DNA of 64,000 bases from Lineus longissimus (lineage: Eukaryota > Nemertea > Pilidiophora > Heteronemertea > Lineidae): NCBI RefSeq assembly GCF_910592395.1, contig NC_088315.1, positions 8,374,501 through 8,438,500 of the forward strand, given 5' to 3'. This document shows, one piece after another, positions 10,317-22,100 of the stretch. The notes beneath the pieces were generated by a model. The model saw nothing but the letters and a program-made list of their open reading frames with translations, was not told the DNA's origin and did no database searches. The first letter of the stretch is position 1. Each line of letters starts with the position of its first letter. The translations under genes were made by a program, and so were the position numbers.

Positions 10317-11101
10317 TATCTTACCAATTTAGTGTCAGAGCTCCTGAACCCCTAGCACACTACCCTGAGGAGAGCACTCGACAGTTATTTGGTGTCATAT
10401 CGAGTCTCTTACTTTCAACTCAATGCATGAAAAGCCAATCAGGTTAACCAAGCGTCGTCATATACCATTCAATTACCTCCCACGGACATTCATTGCCATG
10501 ATAAATTTTCCCTAATTTTTTCACCCCGAGTGTCAATTCGTGTCCCTTGTCAAGTGTGCCACTTGGCCATATCGTGATATCTTTGATACAAGAAAAACTG
10601 CTTTATTTCCATTATGGTTACAAGGCTGGAGAGGTGGTATTGATTCTATTATGGCAAGACCTTTTATATGACTGGTCATGTTCTTGTATTTCATTCAGGA
10701 TTGCATGACTCGATATTTTGTGTAACGACACACGTATAGACTTAACTCCATGCGGATAATTGTGTTGGTTCTGTGCATTTTCCATTGGGTTACTATTAGA
10801 AAAAATTGATAAGTTATTATTAATACCAATTGCTAAAATTTTGACTTTCTTTTCAGGTCATGCTTATCCCAACTCGGCAATTGCCCTGTTAGCTAGTTCA
10901 GTTTCTGGGAAACTCCTTTGTCAGTAGCTTTTAATGGTGATTGTAATGGCTTCAGTGATGTAATGAATATTTTATTATGAAAGAAGTTGTTAAACGTTTG
11001 TAAATCTTTTTAAGACATGTTCATCCCATCGTTACCACTGTTTCGTTCTAATCCGATTATTAGGAAACAGCTGTGTCAGCAGCTTTTAATCATTTGGCCT
11101 G
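10317..11101. other. Intronic, no feature seen
   Basis: No supported feature. The flank just left of the next element (AAACAGCTGTGTCAGCAGCT) is unremarkable. Confidence 0.5.
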
Positions 11102-11103
11102 TA

Positions 11104-11843
11104 TGGGCGGTTATTACCGCAAATAAAGACAAACCAAAGCAAAGACACTTGTGTAGCATATCAAGGACACGTAGATTGATACTCCTGGGCGGTTATTACC
11201 GCAAATAAAGACAAACCAAAGCAAAGACACTTGTGTGGCATATCAAGGACACGTAGATTGATACTCCTATGTGTGCCACATCAAAGACATCTGGACCATA
11301 CACCACATCAAAGATAACGATGCGAAGTCAACAGGCGGCGCCACTGTAGATTGCTGGCGGCCGTACGCTGCCTGTTGACTTTGTTGTTATTTGCCACCTC
11401 TCTCCTATGGCAAGCCGTTTGCTTCAAAAAGTCGAAATGATTTTTTTCTAGTCGAAATGATTTTTTTCTAGTCAAGATATTTTTTTTCAAGTCAAGAAAA
11501 AAAATTTGAAATTAAATTTTTTTTCAAGTCGAGATATTTATTTTTCTTCTCATTTAACTTATTGAAGTTGAATCAATTAATAAAAATTTCACTGCGAGAA
11601 AAAAATGATTATAAAAATAAAAATAGTCGCTTATATCAACAAAAACCTATAGTTGTCGAAATCGTTTTTACTTTTCCCAAGACGGTGGCGCCGCCTGTTG
11701 ACTTCGCATCGTTATCTTTGATGTGGTGTATGGTCCAGATGTCTTTGATGTGGCACACATAGGAGTATCAATCTATGTGTCCTTGATATGCTACACAAGT
11801 GTCTTTGCTTTGGTTTGTCTTTATTTGCGGTAATAACCGCCCA
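11104..11843. mobile_element. 740-bp TA-flanked foldback element with long inverted termini
   Basis: Starts TGGGCGGTTATTACCGC and ends GCGGTAATAACCGCCCA, with TA at 11102-11103 and 11844-11845. The inverted arms extend about 160 bp each and include AAAGACAAACCAAAGCAAAG, CATCAAAGACATCTGGACC and AACAGGCGGCGCCAC. The first 82 bp of the left arm are duplicated in tandem (second copy from 11187). The centre (11400-11680) is very AT-rich and has a repeated GTCGAAATGATTTTTTTCTA block. No protein is encoded. The TA target suggests a Tc1/mariner-related non-autonomous element. Confidence 0.85.
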
Positions 11844-12109
11844 TAGGCCTGCTAAGGTAACTGTCGTGACTATAAATGATGAAACAATATTCTACCACGA
11901 AAGGCATTGCTAAAAAGTTTGTTCATCTTTTTATGACATGTCCATCCAATCCCGTTTTTTTTGGCGTTGTTGTTCAATTAGAAGAATACTGCATGCTGTG
12001 TCCGCTAACTTTTATTCCAACCTTTCCTGCTTTGAGATATCAAACATGAAGATCATTATTGCGTGTCTACTCAGCATCAAAGCCCTTGTTAATCTCTGAC
12101 CAGCGCTGG

Positions 12110-13905
12110 TAAATTGGAAGTCCAGTCGCTCTGGTCCAATTAGGGACTTGACAGGCTTTATTGTTGTCCAATTACCAGGACGCTACTGTCTTTGCTGAGA
12201 GACTTTGCTGCAGCAACCTTTTTAGAGCTTCGGACCATGTAGCTCCTGTTATTTTTATGAAAATAGAGACTCAGCTGCATGGTTTTGTTGTTGTCCAATT
12301 AGTAGGGAGGCACTGTCTTTGCTGAGAGACATTGTCGCAGGAATTTTTTTGAGCTTCGGACAATGCAGATCCTGTTATTTTCGTGAAAATAGAGAGTCGA
12401 CTGACTTTGTTATTGTGCAATTTTTATGGTGGAAATCTTTGATGATTTATGGAAATGTATTTTCAATAATAATATCTTTTTAACACAATCATTCTCCCAT
12501 TTTACTTTTACCTTCTGACATGACTTTAAACACAGCTTGGTTAGTATTTACATTTTAACAATGGTTATATAATTAGTGTTAATTAGCATGTTACAGATGT
12601 AGGATTATATAGCCACTCCAAAACATGTTTCTGTTTACAATTGTTTTGCATTGTTTGTATTGATCTCTCTAAGTAATCTATGTTGTTAGTTACCAGTTTT
12701 CTTGGCAAATCTATGTTTTATGTGTGGGCAGTCAGGTCCTGGACTCCAGCCTGTGAACACTGTCAGATTTGGGCTCTCCAATCAGAGATGTGTTAGTGAA
12801 TTACAGTATTAGAAAGGATTTGTATCTTAAACTTCTGTTATTCAACTTAAATTTCTACCGCTAGTCTTCCCCCCCATAATACAATAACTCGGACGCTAAT
12901 GTCGTTGGGAGCTACCGCTTTGCTTAGAGACTTTGCTGCAGCAACTTTTTGGGCTTCAGGTATTGTAGCTCCTATAACTCTGGTGCAATAAGAATTAAAC
13001 AGACTTTGTTGTTGTGCAATTACTAGGACACTGGGACACTAATGTCTTAGAGACGCTACTGTCTTTGCTAAAAAGCTTTGTTGCGGGAACTTTTTGGGCT
13101 TTAGGTATTGTAGCTCCTATAACTCTGGTGCAATAAGAATTAAACAGACTTTGTTGTGGAATTACTAGGACACAGGGACACTAATGTCTTAGAGACGCTA
13201 CTGTCTTTGCTAAAAGGGGAACTTTTTGGGCTTCAGGTATTGTAGCTCCTATAACTCTGGTGCAATAAGAATTAAACAGACTTTGTTGTTGTGCAATTAC
13301 TAGGACACTGGGACACTTATGTCTTTGAGACGCTACTGTCTTTGCTAAAAGGCTTTGTTGCGGGAACTTTTTGGGCTTCAGGTATTGTATAGCTTCTATA
13401 ACTCTGGTGCAATAAGAATTAAACAGACTTTGTTGTTGTGCAATTACTAGGACACTGGGACACTAATGTCTTTGAGACGCTACTGTCTTTGCTAAAAGGC
13501 TTTGTTGCGGGAACTTTTTGGGCTTCAGGTATTGTAGCTCCTATAACTCTGGTGCAATAAGAATTAAACAGACTTTGTTGTGGAATTACTAGGACACTGG
13601 GACACTAATGTCTTTGAGACGCTACGTCTTTGCTAAAAGGCTTTGTTGCGGGAACTTTTTGGAGCTTCAGACTTTGTACCGCTTTTCATTTTTGTGAAAT
13701 AAAGAGTCAGCTCACTCACTTTGTTGTTCTCCAATTACTATATAGGGAGCTACTGTCGTTGCTAAGAGTTTTTGTTGCAAGAACTTTTTGGAGCTCCAGA
13801 CATTGTAGCTCCTGTGACTCTGGTGCAAATGGAGTCAACAGACTCTGTTGTTGACCAATTACGAGGGTGCTACTGTCTCTGCTGAGACAAACTTTTTGGA
13901 GCTTT
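12110..13905. repeat. Tandem array, unit about 145 bp
   Basis: The word TGCAATAAGAATTAAACAGA recurs at about 12985, 13130, 13262, 13409 and 13554. The near-identical units also carry GGACACTGGGACACTAATGT, GAGACGCTACTGTCTTTGCT and GGGAACTTTTTGGGCTTCAG. Units are 132-147 bp. More diverged copies lie at the left (about 12110-12420, then from 12880) and at the right (13640-13905). Copies are most alike in the middle, as expected from unequal exchange. Confidence 0.9.
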
Positions 13906-14511
13906 GGATATTGTAAAAGTCTTGTGTTGCATAATGCTTATTTCAGTTCTGTAGTAAAAATATATCCAGAAAATGTGCTAGGAATATTGGATTTTAGACT
14001 CAGGTTTCCTTTGTACTTTAATGTTACCGTCTATGCTCAAAGGAATGCTCAAAGGAATGCGCAGCTTCCACTCAAAGGAGAGATAAGGTCAGAGCTTTCT
14101 GAAACAATAATGCTAGTATCGGCTTTTCTTGGCGTCTGCAACTAGAGTACCAAGAAGTTGCAACTGTAATAACAATATATTGGTATTTTACAGAATGAGT
14201 TGATAAGCTCTAATCTTATTGGTCTCTGTGCGGCTTGGAGCCTTTTGTTTCTTGTCTCTCTGTATATCTCTTCTTCATTCCCTGTGGCATCCCCATATGA
14301 TACACCTGCATTTTCTTGTCTGGCTCATTAAGCTTTGGCTTTGTGAGCTCAAATACTGTAACAGATTTCGCCGTCCTCGCTCAAAGGCAAGCCACAGAAA
14401 GAGGTGGAAAGATCACTTTCCTGAAAAATGGTAGTATTGGGTTTTCTTGCACTGAGCGATGATATTACAAGAAGGTACACTGTAAAACAATACTATATCC
14501 TGGTATCCTGG

Positions 14512-14567
14512 TTTTTAGCTCACCTCTTAGCAGAGGTGAGCTTATCCCATACCGTGGCGTCCGTCGT

Positions 14568-14602
<35 letters not shown>

Positions 14603-15632
14603 CGTCGTCCGTTAGCAGGGCACGTTTCGTAACTGTTAGAGCTATTGAGTTGAAACTTGGTACACATGTACCCTTATGTAATGACACCTTGGAGACCAAG
14701 TTTTGGTCTGATTCGTTTTATGGTTTGGCCACCAGGGGGCCAAACGTTAAAAGTGAAAATATGCAATATCTCCCTTAATAGTAGTCGGGAAATTTTGAAA
14801 AAAATATGGTAGGTACTTCTAGCAAAGGTGCATCATATATCCTCCGGGTTTTTGATTTGACCTCCTTTTCAAGGTCACAGAGGTCAAATAGTGTAAATTG
14901 GCCGTTAGGATGTAACGATGGCACATTTCTAAACTGCAATGACTATTGATACCAAATTTGGTACACATTTACCCCTTAGTCAGATGATCTCAGGGACCGA
15001 AGTTTGGTCCAATATGATTCACCACTTGACCACCAGGGGGCAAAATCCAAAAACCTTAAAAATGTGATTATTCCTTAACTTCTTGCCCGATTGCCACCAA
15101 TTTGATATCATGGGTACATCTAACCACCATACAGTAAATGTCACACAGGTTTTTAATTTGACCTTCTTGTCAAGGTCACAGAGGTCAAATGGCGTAAATT
15201 CGCCGTCAGGCCGTAACTATGGCACGTTTCTTAACTGCAATGACTATTGATCACAAATTAAGTACACATGTACCCCTTGGTCAGGTGATCTCAGGTACCG
15301 AAGTTTGGTGCGATCTGATTTGCCGTTTGGCCTCCAGGGAGGGGGCCAAATCCTAAATTCTTCAAAATGCCATTATTCCTAGTAATGACTTGCCCGATTG
15401 GCAATTTTATATCATAGGTACATCTAATTCTAACAACCATTTAATGCGTCACCCGGGTCGTCTTTGATTTGACCTACTTTTCAAGGTCACAGAGGTCGAA
15501 TGTACTGTAAATTGGCCATTTTGGGGAAATTGTAATTGCTTGGACCTACATCAAACCTAACACTACATGACACAATACCATGCTCTTTATCCATCTTTCC
15601 TCCACATGAGGTGAGCACAATGGCCCTGGCCA
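14512..15632 (+). mobile_element. Non-coding element with a 5' hairpin and (CGT)n tract
   Basis: It opens TTTTTAGCTCACCTCT. The arms AGCTCACCTCT (14517-14527) and AGAGGTGAGCT (14532-14542) form a perfect 11-bp hairpin with a 4-nt loop, followed by GTCCGTCGTCCG and a (CGT)n run to about 14605. The body has three diverged internal repeats of about 300 bp (each with TGACTATTGAT, TTGGTACACAT.TACCCCTT and TTGACC.ACTTTTCAAGGTCACAGAGGTC-like blocks). It closes with GAGGTGAGCACAATGGCCCT (15608 on). I know this layout from many marine invertebrate genomes. The RRRR open frame over the CGT run is spurious. Confidence 0.75.
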
Positions 15633-16980
15633 TTTCATTACTCTTATTGGTCTCTATGAGGCTATAGGGAACGATTTCTTCCCTGCGTATATCTCTCATT
15701 CCTTCCCTGTGGTAAACTGATCCAGCTGTGTTTCCCTGCCTGGTGCATCCAACCTGGGTATTGTAACCACAATCTTGCTGTTTTTCATGGGTGAAAATAC
15801 TCTGCTACATTCTTATCCTTTGGTATCACTTGGAAAACAACCTATAACATGTAACACAGGGGTGTCTGTTTACCAGTGTTACCTGCACTGCTTCTTGCAA
15901 CAGTGATATTTCATACTCTTCGTTTACACTGAAGACGGTTTAAAAAACTGTTTTCCCTGCAGAGTGCTCTCCAGAAAATGATTTGGTTACACTGGTATAG
16001 AACTGCTGCGCCACACTTGGCTAAATGCGCATTGGATTCAATTTGCCAAGTGCCACTCTTGTTGCAAGATATGGCAGTGCGCCACCAACAGACAATTTTC
16101 CCTCTAGCTACAGAGTTGTCCGACCGTCCTAAATAGTTTATGAGTAGTTTGACCGCAGCAATAAGTATATCATCTACTTGTTCTTGCCTTGGCATTACAG
16201 CGATCAGTTCAACTGCTTTTCTTTTTTCTTGCTCTTGCCATTCTTCTGTCATGGTGAAAGCATGCAGTCTGCTAGCCTAGCATCTCTTGGCATCACAGAG
16301 AACTTGTAACAGGTGTCTTTCCCCACTTGCTGATTGCCTGAATTTTGTGCCATTTCTTTTGCTGTCGTTGCTTTTAGCAAAATATGGCAGTGTTTCAGAG
16401 CTAATCATAGTGGCAGGTAATAATGCTCATCCCAGCTTGGAGCAGAACTATTCCCTGGGGAATAACCCAGCCAAGTGCAGATTGAAGATGAACAAATGTA
16501 AAAACGCTATGAAGAATACCTGTCAGTTACGGAAACGTGAAAGAAAAGAGAGTTAGTTGTGGAAACTCAATTTGAAATTCACTGAATTGAGAGGTTAGGG
16601 AATGCTTAAAATGCCTCACTGGAGATAGCTTTCCTACCATGCCATAACTGTTTCTTCGTAGTTCTTCCTTACCTGGGGAAGCGGAGCCGTAATGTTGCAA
16701 ATCTCGGCAGATTTCTGTTGGATCAACAAGGCTTAGGTGCATTCACAAGATTAATTCCTTGGCAGTAGGCTGTATTTTCCTTTAGTTTTAACAGCATTTT
16801 GCTTGGGTTCAGTCAGCAACCTGTTGATAAAATCAGATATCTTCACTGAATGATATATGTTGATGCAGGGACAGTTTTGCCTTGCATTGGCATATAGGGT
16901 ATTCTGTGTTTTTGTAGATTTGATTCGCAACTGACAAGGCTTTGAGTTTTGCATTCCAGTGGTTTGGTTGGTCAGGGTTG
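15633..16980. other. Intronic, diverged repeat fragments only
   Basis: The block TTATTGGTCTCTATGAGG (15645 on) is a diverged copy of TTATTGGTCTCTGTGCGG at 14216, so about 75 bp recur on either side of the 14512-15632 element. No exon was recognised. Confidence 0.45.
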
Positions 16981-16988
16981 TTGGTAGT

Positions 16989-18547
16989 CAGTGCCCTCAC
17001 CGAAAGGCAGTGCACTGAAAATGACTGCATCACACTGCTTTAGACTGAAACCCCCACTGCATATGACTGTCTTAGGCATATCATTTTTTCTTAATGTTTT
17101 AATACCACTGATTTTGACTGAAAGACCACTGCAAAGCACTGCCACTTGCATATCATTATGAACGACGTATTTCAAAAACACTGCTTATGACTGAAAGACC
17201 ACTGATTTCCACTTCTCCAACTCTGATCGAAACCCGTGGCATTTTCAACATGACTGAAAACCACTGCTTTATGACTGGTGAGATTAAGACTTGATGGCAG
17301 TGTAAAGCAGTGGTAATTGCAGTCAAATTCAGTGTTAAATATCACCCATAATGCAACCTGAGACAGGAAGCTTAAGTTTGAATTTGATAGTCAAACATTC
17401 AAGAAATCATGGTAGCTCTTCATATTTCTCGATATTTACCCGAATTTCAATATGAGAAGAGGGGAGTTTTAGTCAGTTTGAATTGGAACACATAAGGAGC
17501 CAAATGAATGCAAAAAGGGTAATCTAGACAGACACTGAAGTTGTATTTTCAGCAAATCAAGAAGGCTGTAGGCCCTATGCATGCATATATATACACTGCA
17601 AGATATCTGCATGTATCTTCATGCATCTACTGTAGGCCCTATAGGTGTTAATTGTAATGTATGCATACACTGCAAATTATCTGCATGGGAGCTCAATACA
17701 CATCAATCAGTAGATCATTATTATACAGGCCGCGTGCAGTTACTTTATTTGGACGTCAATTTGATCTAACTTCAATCCCTGACATCACTGACAGTAGCTA
17801 TGTGCCATGTGTCGTTTCAATTGTCTAAACCCCATCTGATCACTGTCATTATGACAAAGTTTGCAATGACGTAGGTCAAGGACGTGAATTTGTCATCTTT
17901 TTACTGTGTCACGTCATCATGCAATGGCGATGTCCTCTATTTGTGCAGATGACATCATCACTGCCATATTGGACGCAAACAGGACAGCAAAAGTAACAGT
18001 TCGCTAGAAGTTTTTGCTTTTTCAAACAATTTCTTTGGTTGTCATCAGCACAGGGGGGTCACATCCCCCAAACCTCTCTCGGCATCCGTGCCTGCATGCC
18101 ATTAAATAAATTATTCATATTAACACTGAAAATGACTGCTCCCTCCAAGAGGTTTTGGAAATGGCAGTCAAAATCAGTGGTGTTTCAGTGTGGATTCAGT
18201 GTGCTGCGAAATATTTAAATTAACACTGAACCCCACTGCCAGCCCTGTGCATGATGCATAGTGGGGAGTCATTTTCAGTGTCAAAAGCAGTGGAAATCAG
18301 TCAGCCTAAATATTTAAATGAGCACTGCTTTTGACTGCCTTACCACTGATTTTGACTGTCTTACCACTGCTTATGACTCCCTAACCTCTATTTTTGATTG
18401 CTGTATAACTGTATGCTTTGGTATTGCGTGACTGAAAAACACTCCCTATGACTGCTTTCCACTGATTTCAACACTGCCATAAAAATGTGAGGTAACACTG
18501 CAACCTGACTGAATCCTGACTGATATCACACTGCTTTTCGGTGAGGG
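16989..18547. mobile_element. hAT-like non-autonomous DNA transposon rich in CACTG/CAGTG words
   Basis: The left terminus is CAGTGCCCTCACCGAAAGGC (16989 on). The right terminus, read inverted, is CCCTCACCGAAAAGCAGTG (ending 18547), lacking the outermost CAGTG. TGGTAGT flanks both sides (16982-16988 and 18548-18554) and looks like most of an 8-bp target duplication. Both ends carry dozens of spaced words such as CCACTGATTTTGACTG and ACTGAAAGACCACTG, as subterminal transposase sites do. The centre encodes nothing recognisable. CAGTG ends plus a 7-8 bp duplication suggest the hAT superfamily; this is inference. Confidence 0.75.
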
Positions 18548-18605
18548 TGGTAGTGTTGTCAGGCGGGGATGAATGCAATAGCAATACTATGAATTTCAAA
18601 TTTCA

Positions 18606-18717
18606 GCCAATTTCCATGCTTGATAACTGTACTACGGCATTGTCAACTTATTTTTTCCTGAGCCAATTTCCATGCTTGATAACTGTACTACGGCATTGTC
18701 AACTTATTTTTTCCTGA
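18606..18717. repeat. Tandem duplication, two units of 56 bp
   Basis: Two identical copies (18606-18661 and 18662-18717) starting GCCAATTTCCATGCTTGATA. Confidence 0.95.
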
Positions 18718-21529
18718 GCCAACGGTAAATAAAAGCTGTGTATTGTGAGATAGGAGAGGCCCCTATTGGCATATTTGTGTAACATAATCTGGCCTACCAG
18801 GTTGGTGTCCTTAAGGCTTTTCCAAAATTCTATTGGCAAAGAATAGAATCAGCCAAAACAAACGGCATAAAGTGTTGTGTGATGGGTAAACCACCGAAGC
18901 AAACCATTCCTCAGAGCTTGGCAAAAAGATAACAGAGATAAAAAGGCCCCCATCTGCCTGACTGTCGGCTTCAGGAAGTCGATTCTACTCTTCTGCTTCA
19001 ATAGAGTAATGAGGTATAGTTTTAAAGAAAAGATGAGGCAACCGTGTTCAAGGAAATTACATGCTCAATAAAGCATGGTAGGTTTGCATGCCGTCATGAT
19101 GTGGGCCAATGAATCTTTGGGACAGAATCTAACGAAAAATTCCGATGGAAGGAGGTGATCTCATGGGAAATTCTGCAATCGTGGTGATCGGCTGGCTTTT
19201 GGTTCAGTCTGTAGGGGGTACCCCTCTGCCCCCTCTTTCTGACTGTAAAAGAACCTGTGTCAAAAGCACCGAACCTACTAATTCCCTCCAATAATTTTCA
19301 TGTCATAAATGAAATTATATCCGCATCTATCAGTCGCTAATGTATTTTTCTGTAGTTTGTCTTCTAATCAACTTATTTCCTCGTAATAAATGGATGATCT
19401 ATTCCGACAACTCTGTCTAAATTGATTTGGGCTTCAAGTCTTATTTATTGCCAGTTTCGTGTTGTTCGTCACAGATGTCAGACAGTTTCTATCGGTGGAG
19501 ACTTGGGTGATATTCGTGGTTTAAAGAATTGATACCGACTGGCCCCAGTTGCAGTTGAAATGACAGGCCTTTATTGGATACCCATGTTGACATGATTCGA
19601 TGTCTTACTCCCTATTGCTCCACTACAACTCAAGTTTCAAATGCTGCCACAAAGCATCAGTGCTCTGTGTGAAACTTCATATTCACTTTGAAGCCTTTGA
19701 AAACTGGTTGCTTCCATTTTTTCCACCAAAGACATCTTTTAGCATTCGAAATAATTGTTTCCCTTCCCAATTACTACGAATAGTTGGATTCAAAGCTATG
19801 AAGTAATGTCTTAGGGAAAAAGTTGACTCGGTTCTAAAATGATTTCTCTGTTGTGTTGCTCTTGTTGTGAGAGGGAAGTGTGTTCAGTGATTTCAGAAAA
19901 GCTTTGAAGACGGTGACTTGGATGCTTCGTGAAAATGCCAAATTGGTGCAAACTTCACCAAAAAAAAAATCTTTTTTCAGAACGAATCATATTTCTGGGA
20001 TGGAAGTGTGCCTATTAATTTCTGCTACCTTTGATGAGGCTAACTTTAAAGGTTTCAGCCTTATGGAAAAAATCTTTCTGGTACATTCCACCCACAGAGT
20101 TGTTTAAAATAGAAATGAAAACTTTGTGAAAGCTATATGAATACCAGTACGCCACTTAATATTTTTGAAAGGTCTCAATTAATTTTATGAAACTGTATTT
20201 AAAGGCTTATTAAATGTCATCAGTGTTTTGAAGAAAACAATTCGGAAAAAATCATCCGAACTTAATTTCATATTTTCTTGTGGATATTTTTCTTTTGGAA
20301 TTATTCTATCCTGAGAAAGCTTTGTTAATTCTGCCAAAGGACACCAGAGCTAGATGCCACTCTGGTTCCCACAAATGCAAAGTAGGGATTTACATTTGGT
20401 ACCAAGAGTGTTGAAGGTGTGTCCTCTCCTTCGATACTATGTAAATCCTTGCCTGTATATGGTCAAATACTAAGAGGTCAATGATCAGGGAAATAATAAG
20501 CCTGATCACTGACCTAGAAAGGATTTTGAAGTATTTGTTGTCCAGATGACTCATCTCGGAGGCAATCGCGGTCAATTCAAGCAGGGACGGAAGAACGTCA
20601 TCAATGAAATGAGTTCCGGTCACGCGCAAGGAGGATGTTCGAAAAGCCATCTCTTCAGCCTACAACTTATTGCAGTATAACAGCTTCTTCTGATCCAGGG
20701 CATTTTTGGCGAAATATTACGGCCTGGTCTATATCGATACCAAAGACAATATCCAATGTGCACTGAGATAGCACAAGAAGTGAGTGTTAGTCGAGTGGCG
20801 GGACTGCGGTTCATTAATCATCATAATACCTGGTCGGCGTGGGCCGGCGAAGATAAGGCCATCATCTGCGGATGGTGATTATCGTATCAGACTCCAAGGT
20901 TACTCTCGACAACGGTGCCATCAGTAGGATGGGATAATCAATAATCTTGAAAGATGGTCAAAAGAAATCATATCTTTTTCTATAAATAGTAGGAAATCTA
21001 TATACAGATCTATAAAGCTGTCACAACGACCTATAGATGTTATCAATTTATTGGAAAAGGATGAGTTATCATTTAGAATGCTTTTAATATACTTTTGATC
21101 TATGATATTTGATTTTTTGGCCTTTTTGAACAATTCTGCATCTCATTTGGAGGCAACCCACTGCCCCTTTTAAGTGGATGACTAAGTGCTGTTGCGGCAG
21201 CCTCGACTTGAGTAAAATTCAGATCCCTTCAATATCCATTCCTACAGGTCTTCTTCATGTCGGATTACTGAACTGCTGAAACTCTGAATCTAATCCAAAA
21301 ATTCAATTTGTCAAAACAATTTCCGACACATTTAAGCTGCAAACTATTCCACACTCTTATGACAACCTTGAAAGTTTCTATATCAATTTTGATAAAGTGA
21401 TGCTTTTAAGTAATCCTGCCCACATGCAACCAGTGATTATATCTAGAGATATTTATAGATTTACTTTCAGGCAAGACATTTCAAACCTTTTAAATTTGCC
21501 TCGAGGTTGCTCCATCATGACTATGAACA
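18718..21529. other. Intronic, no feature seen
   Basis: About 2.8 kb. The block GATAGGAGAGGCCCCTATTG (18750 on) resembles GATGGGAGAGACCCCTATTG near 44500, so a dispersed repeat end may lie here. Otherwise nothing was recognised. Confidence 0.45.
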
Positions 21530-22100
21530 TCATGTGGCTTCAAATCTGATCAGATGACCTTGTCTCAGCTGCCCTAAGATCCCTTAGGCCAAAGAAACCC
21601 AGCTATAATAGAAAACAGTAGCAACATGCCACTAATTAGCAAGTTTCTCGAATGACTGGAAACTATGGAAGTCAGTTGCAACTTGACGCATGTTGTGGAT
21701 TTGATCAGAAGAGACCTTCTTGTCTCATCTGCTCTTAGATCCACAAGGCCCAAGCAACCTAGCTTTAATAGAAATTCTGGAGCAACATGCTGCTAATTAG
21801 CAAGTTTCCCCGAATGACTGGAAACCGTGAAAGTCAATGGCACCTTGAGGCATGTTGTAGAATGTCATTACTTCTCACCAAATTAGATCCTACGGTCAGA
21901 AGACCAAGTCGTGGTCACTATGATCTGGTTGTAGTCGCTAGGAGATTTCTACGGAGTTTCTTGTAGGATCTTGGATCCAAAGCCTTGACACCCAACTCGT
22001 AGAAACTACCGCTAATTAGCGTGTTTCTCCGAATGCCTGGAAACCATGGAAATCAATTACACCTTGCCGACTGCTGCACTGTATCATTACTTGACCAAAT
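21530..22100. repeat. Diverged tandem repeat, three units of about 170-220 bp
   Basis: CTAATTAGCAAGTTTC followed by GAATGACTGGAAAC recurs near 21634, 21793 and 22013. Each copy is followed by AAGTCA.TTGCA.CTTGA and preceded by AAGCAACCTAGCT-like sequence. The copies are substantially diverged. Confidence 0.75.

Noticed and set aside
14428-14778. 116-codon frame with a run of arginines
   Set aside because: It reads through a (CGT)n microsatellite inside a mobile element.
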